From the NCBI GenBank assembly GCA_030605285.1, contig JAUWIQ010000078.1:1-7904 (forward strand): DNA of 7,904 nucleotides. Reading direction: 5' to 3'. The notes beneath the pieces are model-generated. The model was not told the origin of the DNA, ran no database searches, and saw only the letters and a list, made by a program, of their open reading frames with translations. Positions 1 through 7,200 of this stretch are shown piece by piece. Numbering within the stretch: position 1 is the stretch's first letter; every line of letters starts with the position of its first letter. Source of the stretch: Planctomycetota bacterium (GTDB lineage: Bacteria > Planctomycetota > Planctomycetia > Pirellulales > UBA7805). The position numbers were made by a program, and so were the translations under genes.

Positions 1-145
1 CTCCCAGCAGCAAAACCGATGCATTACTTAGTGCAACTTTACGCGTGAGATGATAAACCTGTTGCATAGCTTGGCAATCACCGATTAGTTCAGGGATCGG
101 TGGAGATCCATCACTCCGGGCTGCACTCGGATTACCAAGACTCAT
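1..145 (-). CDS. Sigma-54-dependent AAA+ transcriptional activator, N-terminal part (runs off the left edge)
   Basis: Only the first 48 codons are present, read leftward from ATG at 145. From residue about 21 the protein reads IGDCQAMQQVYHLTRKVA, then SNASVLLLG. This is the typical entry into the AAA+ domain of NtrC-family enhancer-binding proteins, just before the Walker A (GESGTGK), which would lie beyond the window. Family members remodel RNA polymerase holding sigma-54 by ATP hydrolysis and usually end in a Fis-type DNA-binding helix-turn-helix. The AAA+ domain starts about 20 residues in, so there is no room for an N-terminal receiver, PAS or GAF domain. The only upstream in-frame codons before the preceding gene's TAG are ATT, ATC and similar, which makes ATG 145 the best start. 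A weak AGG lies about 10 nt upstream. It follows the HEAT gene by 39 nt and is probably in its operon. The family call is firm; the target genes are unknown. Confidence 0.8.
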   Translation of the reverse strand, partial: MSLGNPSAARSDGSPPIPELIGDCQAMQQVYHLTRKVALSNASVLLLG

Positions 146-184
146 AATAATCGTAGCCTGAGATACACGGATGCTGTCAACGGC

Positions 185-2527
185 CTACTTTTTGTTCTGC
201 GAGTTCTGGATCGCGTCAAGAATACGCCAGAGAATGGCTTCATTTTCCGGGCTACTCTCGGCACTCTGATCGTATCGCTCTGCTTGTCGTTGGATTTGTT
301 CAAGCGTCAAGCCAATACCATGTTTTTTTGCGCTACGGGCAAATGCATCGGCAGCAGCAGCACGAGTTTCAGCTGGCAAATGAGTCTGGCTCGCAGCGTC
401 CACGAGTGCAAGTTGGGCAAATGCGGATCCAATATTACCCAAAGCCTGTGAGGCTGATTTTGAAAGGGAGGGCACATAAAGGTTCTTTTTTAGTACACGA
501 TCGAAACCGGTCAAATCGTAAATGTCCGAGGGTATTTTCGAAAACTTGGCAATCTGGTCGATTGCCTCGGCCGCCTGCTGCAAACGTTCTTGTTGAGCAA
601 CAAAATTAGAGCCTACGGCCGCGATTAACTGGGCGACTTGTATTTTTGCGGTCTCTGCATCACGGGGCGAAAAGAAAACCAAGGTTAGCGGATCATCTTC
701 AGCAAAATGCTCTGCACGAACCCGATTTTCAGGTTCCACGATTAATGCCACCGGAAGGCTCGCTGTTCTGGGGTCTGTTCGCAGTTCGTGCAGCACCTCT
801 TGGATCGATCTAGGGCTGATTGTAAATGACAGAAAGGCGGCCACAGTTTCTGGATTTTTAGTTGCCGCAAGAAAAGCCGCACCGCCGGTCTTGTAGGTAT
901 CTGTTTCATAGCCAATCATTTTTAGGAAACCCTCTATGCGGTGCGGTCGCTGCGGGCGACTATCGGCCAGCAAGAGATGAGCTTGTCCGTCCACACTGGC
1001 AAAAAACCGGAGCGCTTCGTTGACTCGACTGGCACCCACATAGGGCAGGTCCGGATTCATTTGGAGTAAGGCCCGTGTGGCAGCAAATCGCAACCGACGA
1101 TTAGGGTGTCCAACAGCCTCAACAAGGGGATGAGCTTGCGGCGCACGTCGGGCGATTAGCTGAGCCAAGCGGTTGTCATCGGCAGCGACTTGCGCAAGGT
1201 TCTCCGCAGCTGCAATCGCCGCAGGCACGTAGCCCCTGCGCAACGCTTCCTCAAAAACGGCTTCACTGAAATCAACAAAGGAAGCGGTCGATTTTCCAGT
1301 TGTTTGGGATTTACGATCCACACGCTGATGTAAAAATATTTTTGTTTTAGAACTAAGTGGATTGTGAAGGCCACCGTAGAGTTTGTCCCGTTGCAAGCGG
1401 GCCACGGCTTCTATTTGTTGACTTTGCAGATCGTCTGGATCAATCCGCCAGAGTGCATGGGCGATTCGATAAGCAGTGCTGGCCGCCAAGACGGACTTTT
1501 CGACCCGTCGGGAAGCGAGTACTTGGGTTTTGTCGTCCCATGTCCAGAGAGTACCCTGACCATCGACATCGGTAGGTAGGTGAATTCGACCCGTCAAATA
1601 ATCATTTACAGCAGCTGCAAGCTGTTTTTTGATTTTTTCTACTGGCGGAAGCTTCCCGATCACCCTGCTGGCTGCCGATCGGCCAGCGATCTGTGGTGGT
1701 CCATCAGCTGAAGTAGCCGCTGCCAGGATATCATAAACTGCTGGACTTGCTTTGAGTTGGCCCAGCGCTTGCAAGATGTTAGCTCTGAGTTGCTCGTCTT
1801 CAGATTCCAAGACCGCGAGCAGGGGTGCAATCGTTTGATTCCCCATCTTGTACAGTGCAAAGACCGCTCGGTGATGGACATTCCGCCGCTCTGGATCGGC
1901 GAGAATTGCAGCCAGTGGACCAACCGCCAGTGGCCCCGCAACTCGGAGGTCGGTGATGGCATGCCGCCGTTGCGCCGGATCGTCAGATGTTGCCTGATTG
2001 GCAAGATCCGCAAGTCGTTCTGGATTGTTTCTTCTGACAGCCAGGGCAGCTAAGATCTTCTGGCATTGCTCACGACCCTTTTTATCCAACTGCCGATTGT
2101 TGATAATTCGGAGCAACGACACGGAATCCAAGCGATCTCCCAAATCCCTCATGTCTTTTACTTGGAGGTCGAGTTTGCCCAATGTTGCGGCATAATCATT
2201 GGCTAACCCAACTTCTTGGAACGCAATTAACTGATTAATTGCCTCGATCAATTCCGTTGGCGTTTTCGGATTAGATTCCTGAATTGCAGCGACTACCGGA
2301 TTAGGCCCCTGCTCGGCTTTGCCATTTGTTGTCGCTGCTGCCGGTGGTGATTCCTGAGCGAACAGGCTCGGACCCAAGGCCGCTAGGGCGATGCCCAGAA
2401 ATCCACCCACGAGTGAACGTCTCCACGAGAGCCACGAACACAGGAAAGCGAGGTGCCAAATGTTTGTGTCAAGCGTGTGTTTTATCGCAGGTCTTTTTGA
2501 TACCAAAGATTCAATCAGCCAATGCAT
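185..2527 (-). CDS. Exported HEAT-repeat protein with a degenerate receiver-like domain
   Basis: 780 residues, function unknown. A long N-region (about 38 residues, with WRRS just before the core) leads into a hydrophobic stretch at about 39-56 and a likely signal peptidase I site after SLFA (residue 57), so the protein is probably exported. Residues 60-85 are Ala/Pro/Asn-rich linker. HEAT-like helical pairs are visible at about 184-212, 216-241 and 244-261, another at about 466-492, and a weaker one at about 690-735. Between them, about 516-636 resembles a CheY-like receiver: strand HLLLADS, helix, strand, then DPRTASLPVALIV and FFSPRDAE. The phospho-acceptor position appears to be Ser567 and the conserved Lys before Pro621 is Ser620, so it should not accept phosphate. 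The gene starts 12 nt after argH and ends TAG 39 nt before a sigma-54 activator. The start is uncertain: there is no clear Shine-Dalgarno, and the long N-region hints at a later non-ATG start. HEAT and export are fairly safe; the receiver fold is inference. Confidence 0.8.
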   Translation of the reverse strand: MHWLIESLVSKRPAIKHTLDTNIWHLAFLCSWLSWRRSLVGGFLGIALAALGPSLFAQESPPAAATTNGKAEQGPNPVVAAIQESNPKTPTELIEAINQLIAFQEVGLANDYAATLGKLDLQVKDMRDLGDRLDSVSLLRIINNRQLDKKGREQCQKILAALAVRRNNPERLADLANQATSDDPAQRRHAITDLRVAGPLAVGPLAAILADPERRNVHHRAVFALYKMGNQTIAPLLAVLESEDEQLRANILQALGQLKASPAVYDILAAATSADGPPQIAGRSAASRVIGKLPPVEKIKKQLAAAVNDYLTGRIHLPTDVDGQGTLWTWDDKTQVLASRRVEKSVLAASTAYRIAHALWRIDPDDLQSQQIEAVARLQRDKLYGGLHNPLSSKTKIFLHQRVDRKSQTTGKSTASFVDFSEAVFEEALRRGYVPAAIAAAENLAQVAADDNRLAQLIARRAPQAHPLVEAVGHPNRRLRFAATRALLQMNPDLPYVGASRVNEALRFFASVDGQAHLLLADSRPQRPHRIEGFLKMIGYETDTYKTGGAAFLAATKNPETVAAFLSFTISPRSIQEVLHELRTDPRTASLPVALIVEPENRVRAEHFAEDDPLTLVFFSPRDAETAKIQVAQLIAAVGSNFVAQQERLQQAAEAIDQIAKFSKIPSDIYDLTGFDRVLKKNLYVPSLSKSASQALGNIGSAFAQLALVDAASQTHLPAETRAAAADAFARSAKKHGIGLTLEQIQRQAERYDQSAESSPENEAILWRILDAIQNSQNKK

Positions 2528-2539
2528 CAGGTTGTCCCG

Positions 2540-2872
2540 CTAACTTTCACCACCCAATCGTTTCCGCCATGCGGCAATCTGTTTTTGCACCTCTTCCGGA
2601 GAGGACGAACCCGAACTGCAAAATGCCCGCAGTGCATTTTGCACACCAAGTATTTCGTAGACTCGTTCATCTAAATCCGCATAGACGTTCTGAATTTCTG
2701 ACAGCGGCAATTCGCGCAGCGATAATTGCTGTTCCATTGCCCTGCTGACCAGCGTACCAACGGCGTGGTGCGCCGTCCGCTGGGGGACCCCAAGTTTGAT
2801 CATGTATTCCATTAAGGTCGTAGCATCCAAATAGCCACTCTCGAGTCTGCTGCGGACTGCTTCGGCATTCAA
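2540..2872 (-). CDS. argH: Argininosuccinate lyase, C-terminal fragment after the in-frame UAG
   Basis: This is the C-terminal domain of ArgH in the same reading frame as the upstream part. The frame is open from 2893, directly after the amber codon: seven codons (PIIVQSE) come before the first possible start, a TTG at 2872. The 110 residues include LDATTLMEYMIKLGVPQRTAHHAVG, here given as pieces LDATTLMEY and VPQRTAHHAVG, then the LDERVYEILG segment and a terminal QIAAWRKRL helix. All are characteristic of the small helical domain 3 of the lyase. Conservation looks good to the natural TAG stop at 2540-2542, which argues that any disruption is recent or that the segment is still translated. 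There is no Shine-Dalgarno before the TTG, so independent initiation is poorly supported; readthrough or translational coupling would be needed. The HEAT gene begins 12 nt further on. Confidence 0.8.
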   Translation of the reverse strand: MNAEAVRSRLESGYLDATTLMEYMIKLGVPQRTAHHAVGTLVSRAMEQQLSLRELPLSEIQNVYADLDERVYEILGVQNALRAFCSSGSSSPEEVQKQIAAWRKRLGGES

Positions 2873-2893
2873 TTCACTTTGAACAATAATAGG

Positions 2894-2896
2894 CTA
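2894..2896 (-). other. In-frame amber codon (UAG) interrupting argH at codon 344
   Basis: Read on the minus strand, the junction is CTT GCC TAG CCT ATT. The codons before it (ACLDLA) and after it (PIIVQSELNAEAV) are both in the ArgH frame and align with the normal run of the protein between the DTVxACL segment and domain 3. There is no frameshift and no lost or gained sequence: counting the UAG as one residue gives 461 residues, the usual length for this family. The base after UAG is C, a context often considered permissive for readthrough. UAG ends both full-length argH and the HEAT gene, so it works as a normal stop here. Confidence 0.9.
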
Positions 2897-3925
2897 GGCA
2901 AGATCAAGACATGCCTGGACCGTGTCGAAGGAATCAAATAAAGGCGGCTTGTCTTCCTGAAGGTCACGGTTGTAAGCCAGCGGGAGTCCCTTCATCAGTG
3001 TCAGGAGACTGGTCAGGTTACCAACGACGCGCGAAGTTTTTCCTCGGATCAACTCCAGCACGTCTGGATTGATTTTTTGCGGCATCATCGAAGAGCAGGT
3101 GCAAAATTCACGAGGTAGACGCAGATAACCAAACTCGCTTGTTGACCAGAGAATCCACTCTTCCGCCCATCCGCTCAGATGTCCCGCAATGATGGCGAGT
3201 GCATAACTGAAATCCAGGACAAAATCACGATCGCTCGAGGCATCCAAACTGTTATTTGCAACTTGATCAAATCCAAGCTGCCTACAGACCATTTTCCGAT
3301 CGATCGGCAGACTGGTACCGGCAACCGCGCCTGTGCCAAGCGGTAGAACGTTGAGCCGTCGCTGTAGATCCTCAAGCCGGTGGCGATCTCGTTGAAACTT
3401 TTCAATATAAGCTAGCCAGTAGTGCGCAGCGAGCACTGGTTGTGCTCGCTGCAAGTGGGTATAAGCGGGAACAATAATGTCGGCATCTTGGCTTGTTCTG
3501 GCCAGAAAGGAACGTTGCAGTTCGTGAAGTTGCGCATCGATTTTGTGGGCCGCATCACGAGTCCACATTCTTAAATCGGTGGAAACCTGATCGTTGCGAC
3601 TGCGAGCCGTGTGGAGCCTTCGTCCCACATCGCCCAAGCGGTCGATCAGGGCCTGCTCGATCGCCATGTGGATATCCTCCAACTCAGCGGAGAAGACAAA
3701 ATCACCCTGCTCAATTTCCCGGCGAATATCCTCGAGTGCTTGCTTAATTTTTTGGCAATCCCCCTCATTTAGAAGCCCAGTTTTGGCCAACATTTGGGCA
3801 TGCGCGATAGAACCATCAATATCGTGCGAATACAGACGGCGATCAAAGCTTATACTTTCGGTAAACTTTACGACGCGCGGATCGGCCGCTACGTCAAAAA
3901 CGCCGCTTCGCGAGGGTGTACGCAC
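2894..3925 (-). CDS. argH: Argininosuccinate lyase, N-terminal and catalytic part, interrupted by an in-frame UAG
   Basis: ArgH splits argininosuccinate into arginine and fumarate in the cytoplasm, the last step of arginine synthesis; it works as a homotetramer of the fumarase/aspartase superfamily. Visible landmarks are SRSGVF near the start, HTARSRNDQ (105-113), YTHLQRAQP (155-163, holding the Thr-His pair), GTSLPIDR (203-210), SDRDF (231-235), the loop SSMMPQKINPD (278-288, with one of the paired serines as catalytic Ser) and YNRDLQEDK (318-326). The reading stops after 343 residues at a UAG, whereas the family has about 460; the missing part follows in frame at 2540-2893. Residue 277 is Cys where the signature G-S-x-x-M-x-x-K-x-N has Gly. 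The start is GTG 3925: upstream in-frame codons hold no ATG before a TAG, and no Shine-Dalgarno is seen. Identity is certain. Whether an active enzyme is made depends on the UAG; it may be a young pseudogene, a recoded gene or a sequence error. Confidence 0.93.
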   Translation of the reverse strand: MRTPSRSGVFDVAADPRVVKFTESISFDRRLYSHDIDGSIAHAQMLAKTGLLNEGDCQKIKQALEDIRREIEQGDFVFSAELEDIHMAIEQALIDRLGDVGRRLHTARSRNDQVSTDLRMWTRDAAHKIDAQLHELQRSFLARTSQDADIIVPAYTHLQRAQPVLAAHYWLAYIEKFQRDRHRLEDLQRRLNVLPLGTGAVAGTSLPIDRKMVCRQLGFDQVANNSLDASSDRDFVLDFSYALAIIAGHLSGWAEEWILWSTSEFGYLRLPREFCTCSSMMPQKINPDVLELIRGKTSRVVGNLTSLLTLMKGLPLAYNRDLQEDKPPLFDSFDTVQACLDLA

Positions 3926-3974
3926 AAGAGATCGGGGGTTGCGAGTTGAGTGGGGGCATTGCCACTAGGCCCAA

Positions 3975-3986
3975 AACATTAATGTT
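3975..3986. promoter_or_regulatory. Perfect 12-bp palindrome AACATTAATGTT over the argH -10 and start site
   Basis: The two halves AACATT and AATGTT are exact inverted copies with no spacer. The palindrome covers most of the proposed argH -10 box (3982-3987) and reaches the expected transcription start near 3975, about 50 nt before the GTG. A dimeric repressor binding here would block argH transcription. It does not match the known E. coli ArgR box, so the binding protein is unknown. AT-rich 12-mers can be palindromic by chance. Confidence 0.4.
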
Positions 3987-4010
3987 AAAAGGGTTACGGA
4001 AAATTGTCAA
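3982..4010 (-). promoter_or_regulatory. Sigma-70-type promoter for argH
   Basis: Reading leftward, a perfect -35 box TTGACA (4010-4005) is followed by a 17-nt spacer and TAACAT (3987-3982), which matches four of six bases of TATAAT. The predicted start is near 3975, giving a leader of about 50 nt before GTG 3925. Spacing and orientation are ideal for the argH-HEAT-activator cluster. This comes from pattern reading, not a scored scan. Confidence 0.55.
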
Positions 4011-4046
4011 CGAACGGCAATTAGGCCGTATCGGCGTGAATCGTGC

Positions 4047-4064
4047 GAAGGCCCCGAGGCCTTC
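4047..4064. repeat. Short hairpin in the carB upstream region
   Basis: GAAGGCC (4047-4053) pairs with GGCCTTC (4058-4064) across the four-base loop CCGA, giving a perfect 7-bp stem. No run of T follows on either strand, so it is not a classical terminator. It could be a leader structure if carB transcription starts upstream of it, or an inverted-repeat protein site. Confidence 0.4.
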
Positions 4065-4102
4065 TTGGCAGTATTCCTAGGGTAAGGGCTTGGGGCATTG
4101 GG

Positions 4103-4129
4103 GTTCGTAAACAGACCCATTTAACGAAC
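4103..4129. repeat. Inverted repeat GTTCGT/ACGAAC directly before a strong Shine-Dalgarno
   Basis: GTTCGTAAA (4103-4111) can pair with TTT-A-ACGAAC (4120-4129) as a 9-bp stem with one bulged A and the eight-base loop CAGACCCA. The stem ends at the base before AGGAGG (4130-4135), so in RNA it would sit against that ribosome binding site. As DNA it is an operator-like inverted repeat, and its half-site ACGAAC occurs again next to the argH -35 box. Confidence 0.4.
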
Positions 4130-4144
4130 AGGAGGGACTTTCTA

Positions 4145-4219
4145 GTGAAGCGGGCCACCGATTGGATTTGCCGGCACCGCTCGCCCGACTGCTTGAATTG
4201 CTTAGTTGTTACGTGGTAA
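4145..4219 (+). CDS. Possible 24-codon leader peptide upstream of carB
   Basis: A near-perfect Shine-Dalgarno AGGAGG at 4130-4135 sits 9 nt before a GTG at 4145. The frame runs 24 codons (starting [12 protein letters not shown] if the GTG initiates) to TAA at 4217-4219, ending 65 nt before the carB GTG and in a different frame from it. It is the strongest ribosome binding site in this intergenic region, yet serves no large ORF. The peptide has three Arg and three Cys but no run of one amino acid as in classical attenuators, so a regulatory role is unproven. The alternative is that the purine run is chance. If the promoter candidate at 4193-4222 is the true one, this ORF would not be in the carB mRNA. 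Confidence 0.2.
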   Translation: MKRATDWICRHRSPDCLNCLVVTW

Positions 4220-4222
4220 TAT
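4193..4222 (+). promoter_or_regulatory. Weak promoter candidate for carB
   Basis: TTGAAT (4193-4198), an 18-nt spacer and TAATAT (4217-4222) each match four of six consensus bases, and a TGG before the -10 gives an extended -10 element. The start would be near 4229, leaving a leader of about 55 nt. Moderate matches like this are common in AT-richer intergenic DNA. A promoter further upstream would instead put the hairpins and mini-ORF in the leader. Confidence 0.25.
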
Positions 4223-4266
4223 CGCGAGATTTTAGACGAGCAACAACATTTTTCTCGCCCAGCCAT

Positions 4267-4273
4267 CCGGAGG
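4267..4273 (+). promoter_or_regulatory. carB ribosome binding site that fixes the GTG start
   Basis: CCGGAGG lies 11 nt before GTG 4285. That GTG opens the conserved CarB beginning ([14 protein letters not shown]), so it settles the start. The frame stays open upstream to a possible TTG at 4162, but that would add 41 residues unlike any normal CarB N-terminus. Confidence 0.7.
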
Positions 4274-4284
4274 CAAACGAAAAC

Positions 4285-7200
4285 GTGCCACGACGCGACG
4301 ATATTCAGAAAATTCTTATTATCGGTTCCGGGCCAATCGTGATCGGCCAGGCTTGCGAGTTCGACTATTCAGGAACTCAGGCCTGCAAGGCTTTGCGGGA
4401 AGAGGGTTACGAAGTGGTGCTGGTAAATTCAAATCCCGCCACGATTATGACCGATCCTGATACTGCAGATCGCACATATCTCGAACCCTTGACTTGTGAG
4501 ATGATCGAAAAGGTCATCCAAGCCGAGCAGCCGGATGTTCTGCTGCCTACCTTAGGAGGACAAACGGCACTTAATCTTGCGATGGAACTGGATCGTGAGG
4601 GCATCCTGGAAAAATATGGCGTGGAAATGATCGGTGCACGGGCAGATGTGATTGCCAAGGCGGAAGAGCGAGATCAGTTCAAGAAGGCAATGGAAAAAAT
4701 CGGATTGGACGTATGCCATGGTCAGGTTGTTACGAGCGTGGATCAGGCAAAATCGGTGATTGCAGAAATTGGGCTTCCTTGTGTTGTCCGCCCGAGTTTC
4801 ACCTTAGGAGGATCGGGATCTAGCATCGCGTATAACCGTGAGGAATTCGACCAACTTGTGCGAGCGGGGCTCGACCAGTCTCCAATACGCGAAGTGCTGA
4901 TAGAAGAATCGGTCATTGGCTGGAAAGAATATGAGATGGAGGTGATGCGTGACGCAGACGATAATGTAGTGATCATTTGTTCGATAGAAAACTTTGATCC
5001 CATGGGTGTGCATACCGGTGATTCAATTACCGTTGCCCCAGCACAGACGCTAACAGACAAAGAATATCAGCGAATGCGAGATGCTTCTTTGGCAGTTATT
5101 CGTGAAATTGGTGTGGAAACCGGAGGCTCCAATATCCAATTTGCGATTGATCCAAAAACGGGTCAAATGATTGTTATCGAGATGAACCCCAGAGTCAGTC
5201 GGTCCAGTGCACTGGCATCAAAAGCCACGGGATTTCCAATCGCAAAAATTGCAGCCAAACTTGCGGTCGGCTATAGGCTCTATGAATTGCCGAACGATAT
5301 CACCCGTGAAACCACCGCTTGTTTTGAGCCAACGATCGACTATGTCGTAACCAAGGTGCCACGATTTGCGTTTGAAAAATTTCCCGAAGCGGAAGCGACG
5401 CTCACGACGCAAATGAAAAGCGTTGGCGAGACGATGGCGATTGGCCGCACTTTCAAGGAATCGTTTCAGAAGGCACTCCGGGGCCTTGAGGTGGGAAGAT
5501 TTGGGATCGGCTGTGACTCAAAAGATTACTGGGATACCCATGAACAACCGACGCTAGAGTCCATTCGTGCCAAGCTGGCGTTGCCTAACGAACATCGGGC
5601 ATGGTATTTGCGTTATGCGCTGAAAAGTGGAATGACGATCGCTGACATTTATGAGCTCACCGGAATCGATCCCTGGTTTCTCTCGCAGATTAATGAACTC
5701 GTTGAAATGGAGGATGAGTTGCGTCGGCTCGGTAGCGTTGATCAGGCGCAAGAGGCGGATATGCGGCGCGCGAAACAGGCAGGTTTCTCAGATCGTCAGT
5801 TGGCGACAATGTGGTCTTCCACGGATCAAGAGGTCCGGGAGCGACGCATGCGTCTCGGAGTGATCGTTACTTTTAAGTCGGTAGATACCTGTGCCGCAGA
5901 GTTTGAAGCCTATACCCCCTATTACTATTCAACCTATGAGCAAGAGGATGAGATTCCACCTGCGCAATCTAATCGCAAACGGGTGATGATTCTCGGCGGT
6001 GGCCCAAACCGCATCGGTCAGGGTATCGAGTTTGACTATTGCTGCTGTCATGCCAGTTTTGCATTGCAGGAGATGGGCATCGAGTCGATTATGGTCAACT
6101 CAAATCCGGAGACGGTCAGTACGGACTACGACACAAGCGACCTGCTTTTCTTCGAGCCGCTGACGACTGAGGATGTTCTGAACATATGTGATCGGGTTAA
6201 GCCCGACGGTGTCATTATCCAATTTGGGGGTCAGACGCCTTTGAATCTTGCCAGAGCGCTGCACAATGCGGGTGTGCCGATCATCGGAACGAGTGTTGAC
6301 ACCATCGAATCAGCGGAAGACCGTGAAAAATTTCAATTGCTGTTGCAACGACTGCAGCTTAAGCAACCCGCGAATGGTATTGCTCGTACTATCGACCAGG
6401 CGCGTCTTGAAGCTCAGAAGATAGGCTATCCTGTTTTAGTTCGTCCCAGCTTTGTTCTCGGGGGTCGGGCAATGGAAATATGCTACGACAAAATTCAGTT
6501 AGAGCAATATATCAGGGAGGCATTTATCGCTGCTGAAGGTCAGCCCGTACTGATTGACCGCTTCCTGGAGGATGCAATTGAAGTCGATGTTGATTGTATC
6601 TTCGATGGAAAAACTGTAATCGTTGCGGGCATCATGGAGCACATTGAAGAGGCGGGGGTCCATTCAGGGGACTCCGCCTGTGTCATACCGCCTTGTAACT
6701 TACCCAATGAGGTGATTACCGAAATTCGAGATGCTACGGAATCGATGGCCCGCGCCCTGAATGTGAAAGGGCTTATGAATGTGCAGTTCGCGGTAAAAAC
6801 AGAAGGCGGGCGACAAAATGTTTACGTGATTGAGGCCAATCCACGTGGGAGTCGTACGGTACCGTTTGTTGCCAAGGCGACAGGGATGCCAATAGCAAAA
6901 ATCGCCGCGACGATTATGGCAAGTGATGTTTTAGATACTCCGATATTCCTGAGCGACCTTGGCTACGACAGTGACCCCGTGCCAAGTTACGTGTCTGTCA
7001 AGGAGAGCGTTTTCCCGTTTCGCAAGTTCGCTGGGGTCGACATCGTGCTTGGTCCTGAAATGAAAAGTACCGGTGAAGTGATGGGCGTGGGGGAAAATTT
7101 TGCCATTGCCTTTGCGAAAGGTCAGATAGCTGCGGGGGTTTTGATACCGGAACAAGGAAATATTTTCGTGAGTGTTGCCGATCGCCACCAAGAGACTATC

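Larger units (their letters stand above)
3926..4284. other. Divergent argH/carB intergenic control region
   Basis: This 359-nt stretch separates the GTG of argH (leftward) from the GTG of carB (rightward) and contains no convincing conserved gene. It holds a sigma-70-type argH promoter, a 12-bp palindrome, two inverted repeats, an isolated strong Shine-Dalgarno with a 24-codon mini-ORF, a weaker carB promoter candidate and the carB ribosome binding site. The hexamer ACGAAC appears three times: at 4010-4015 (overlapping the end of the argH -35 box by one base), at 4124-4129, and inverted at 4103-4108. About 0.2 copies would be expected by chance on both strands. Confidence 0.75.

Noticed and set aside
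2326..2748. A 140-codon rightward ORF across the end of argH and the start of the HEAT gene, plus several 65-124-codon ORFs opposite argH and the HEAT gene.
   Set aside because: They lie antisense to clearly conserved genes, show no recognisable motifs, and have no convincing start signals.
2873..2896. A frameshift between the two argH parts.
   Set aside because: Codon counting shows the same frame on both sides, with 21 nt between the UAG and the TTG. Only the stop codon interrupts.
2540..3925. General reassignment of UAG to an amino acid as the explanation for the argH interruption.
   Set aside because: UAG also ends full-length argH at 2540-2542 and the HEAT gene at 185-187 at sensible places, and carB contains no internal UAG. 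Gene-specific readthrough is not excluded.
4047..4064. A rho-independent terminator upstream of carB.
   Set aside because: The stem is good, but no T-run follows it on either strand.
4021..4266. An 81-codon leftward ORF in the argH/carB intergenic region.
   Set aside because: The composition (Cys, Arg and Lys-rich, no motif) looks random, and it overlaps the proposed regulatory elements.
4162..4284. Longer CarB reading from TTG at 4162, adding 41 residues.
   Set aside because: The added residues do not resemble CarB, no Shine-Dalgarno is suitably placed for that TTG, and GTG 4285 has both a good ribosome binding site and the conserved family N-terminus.
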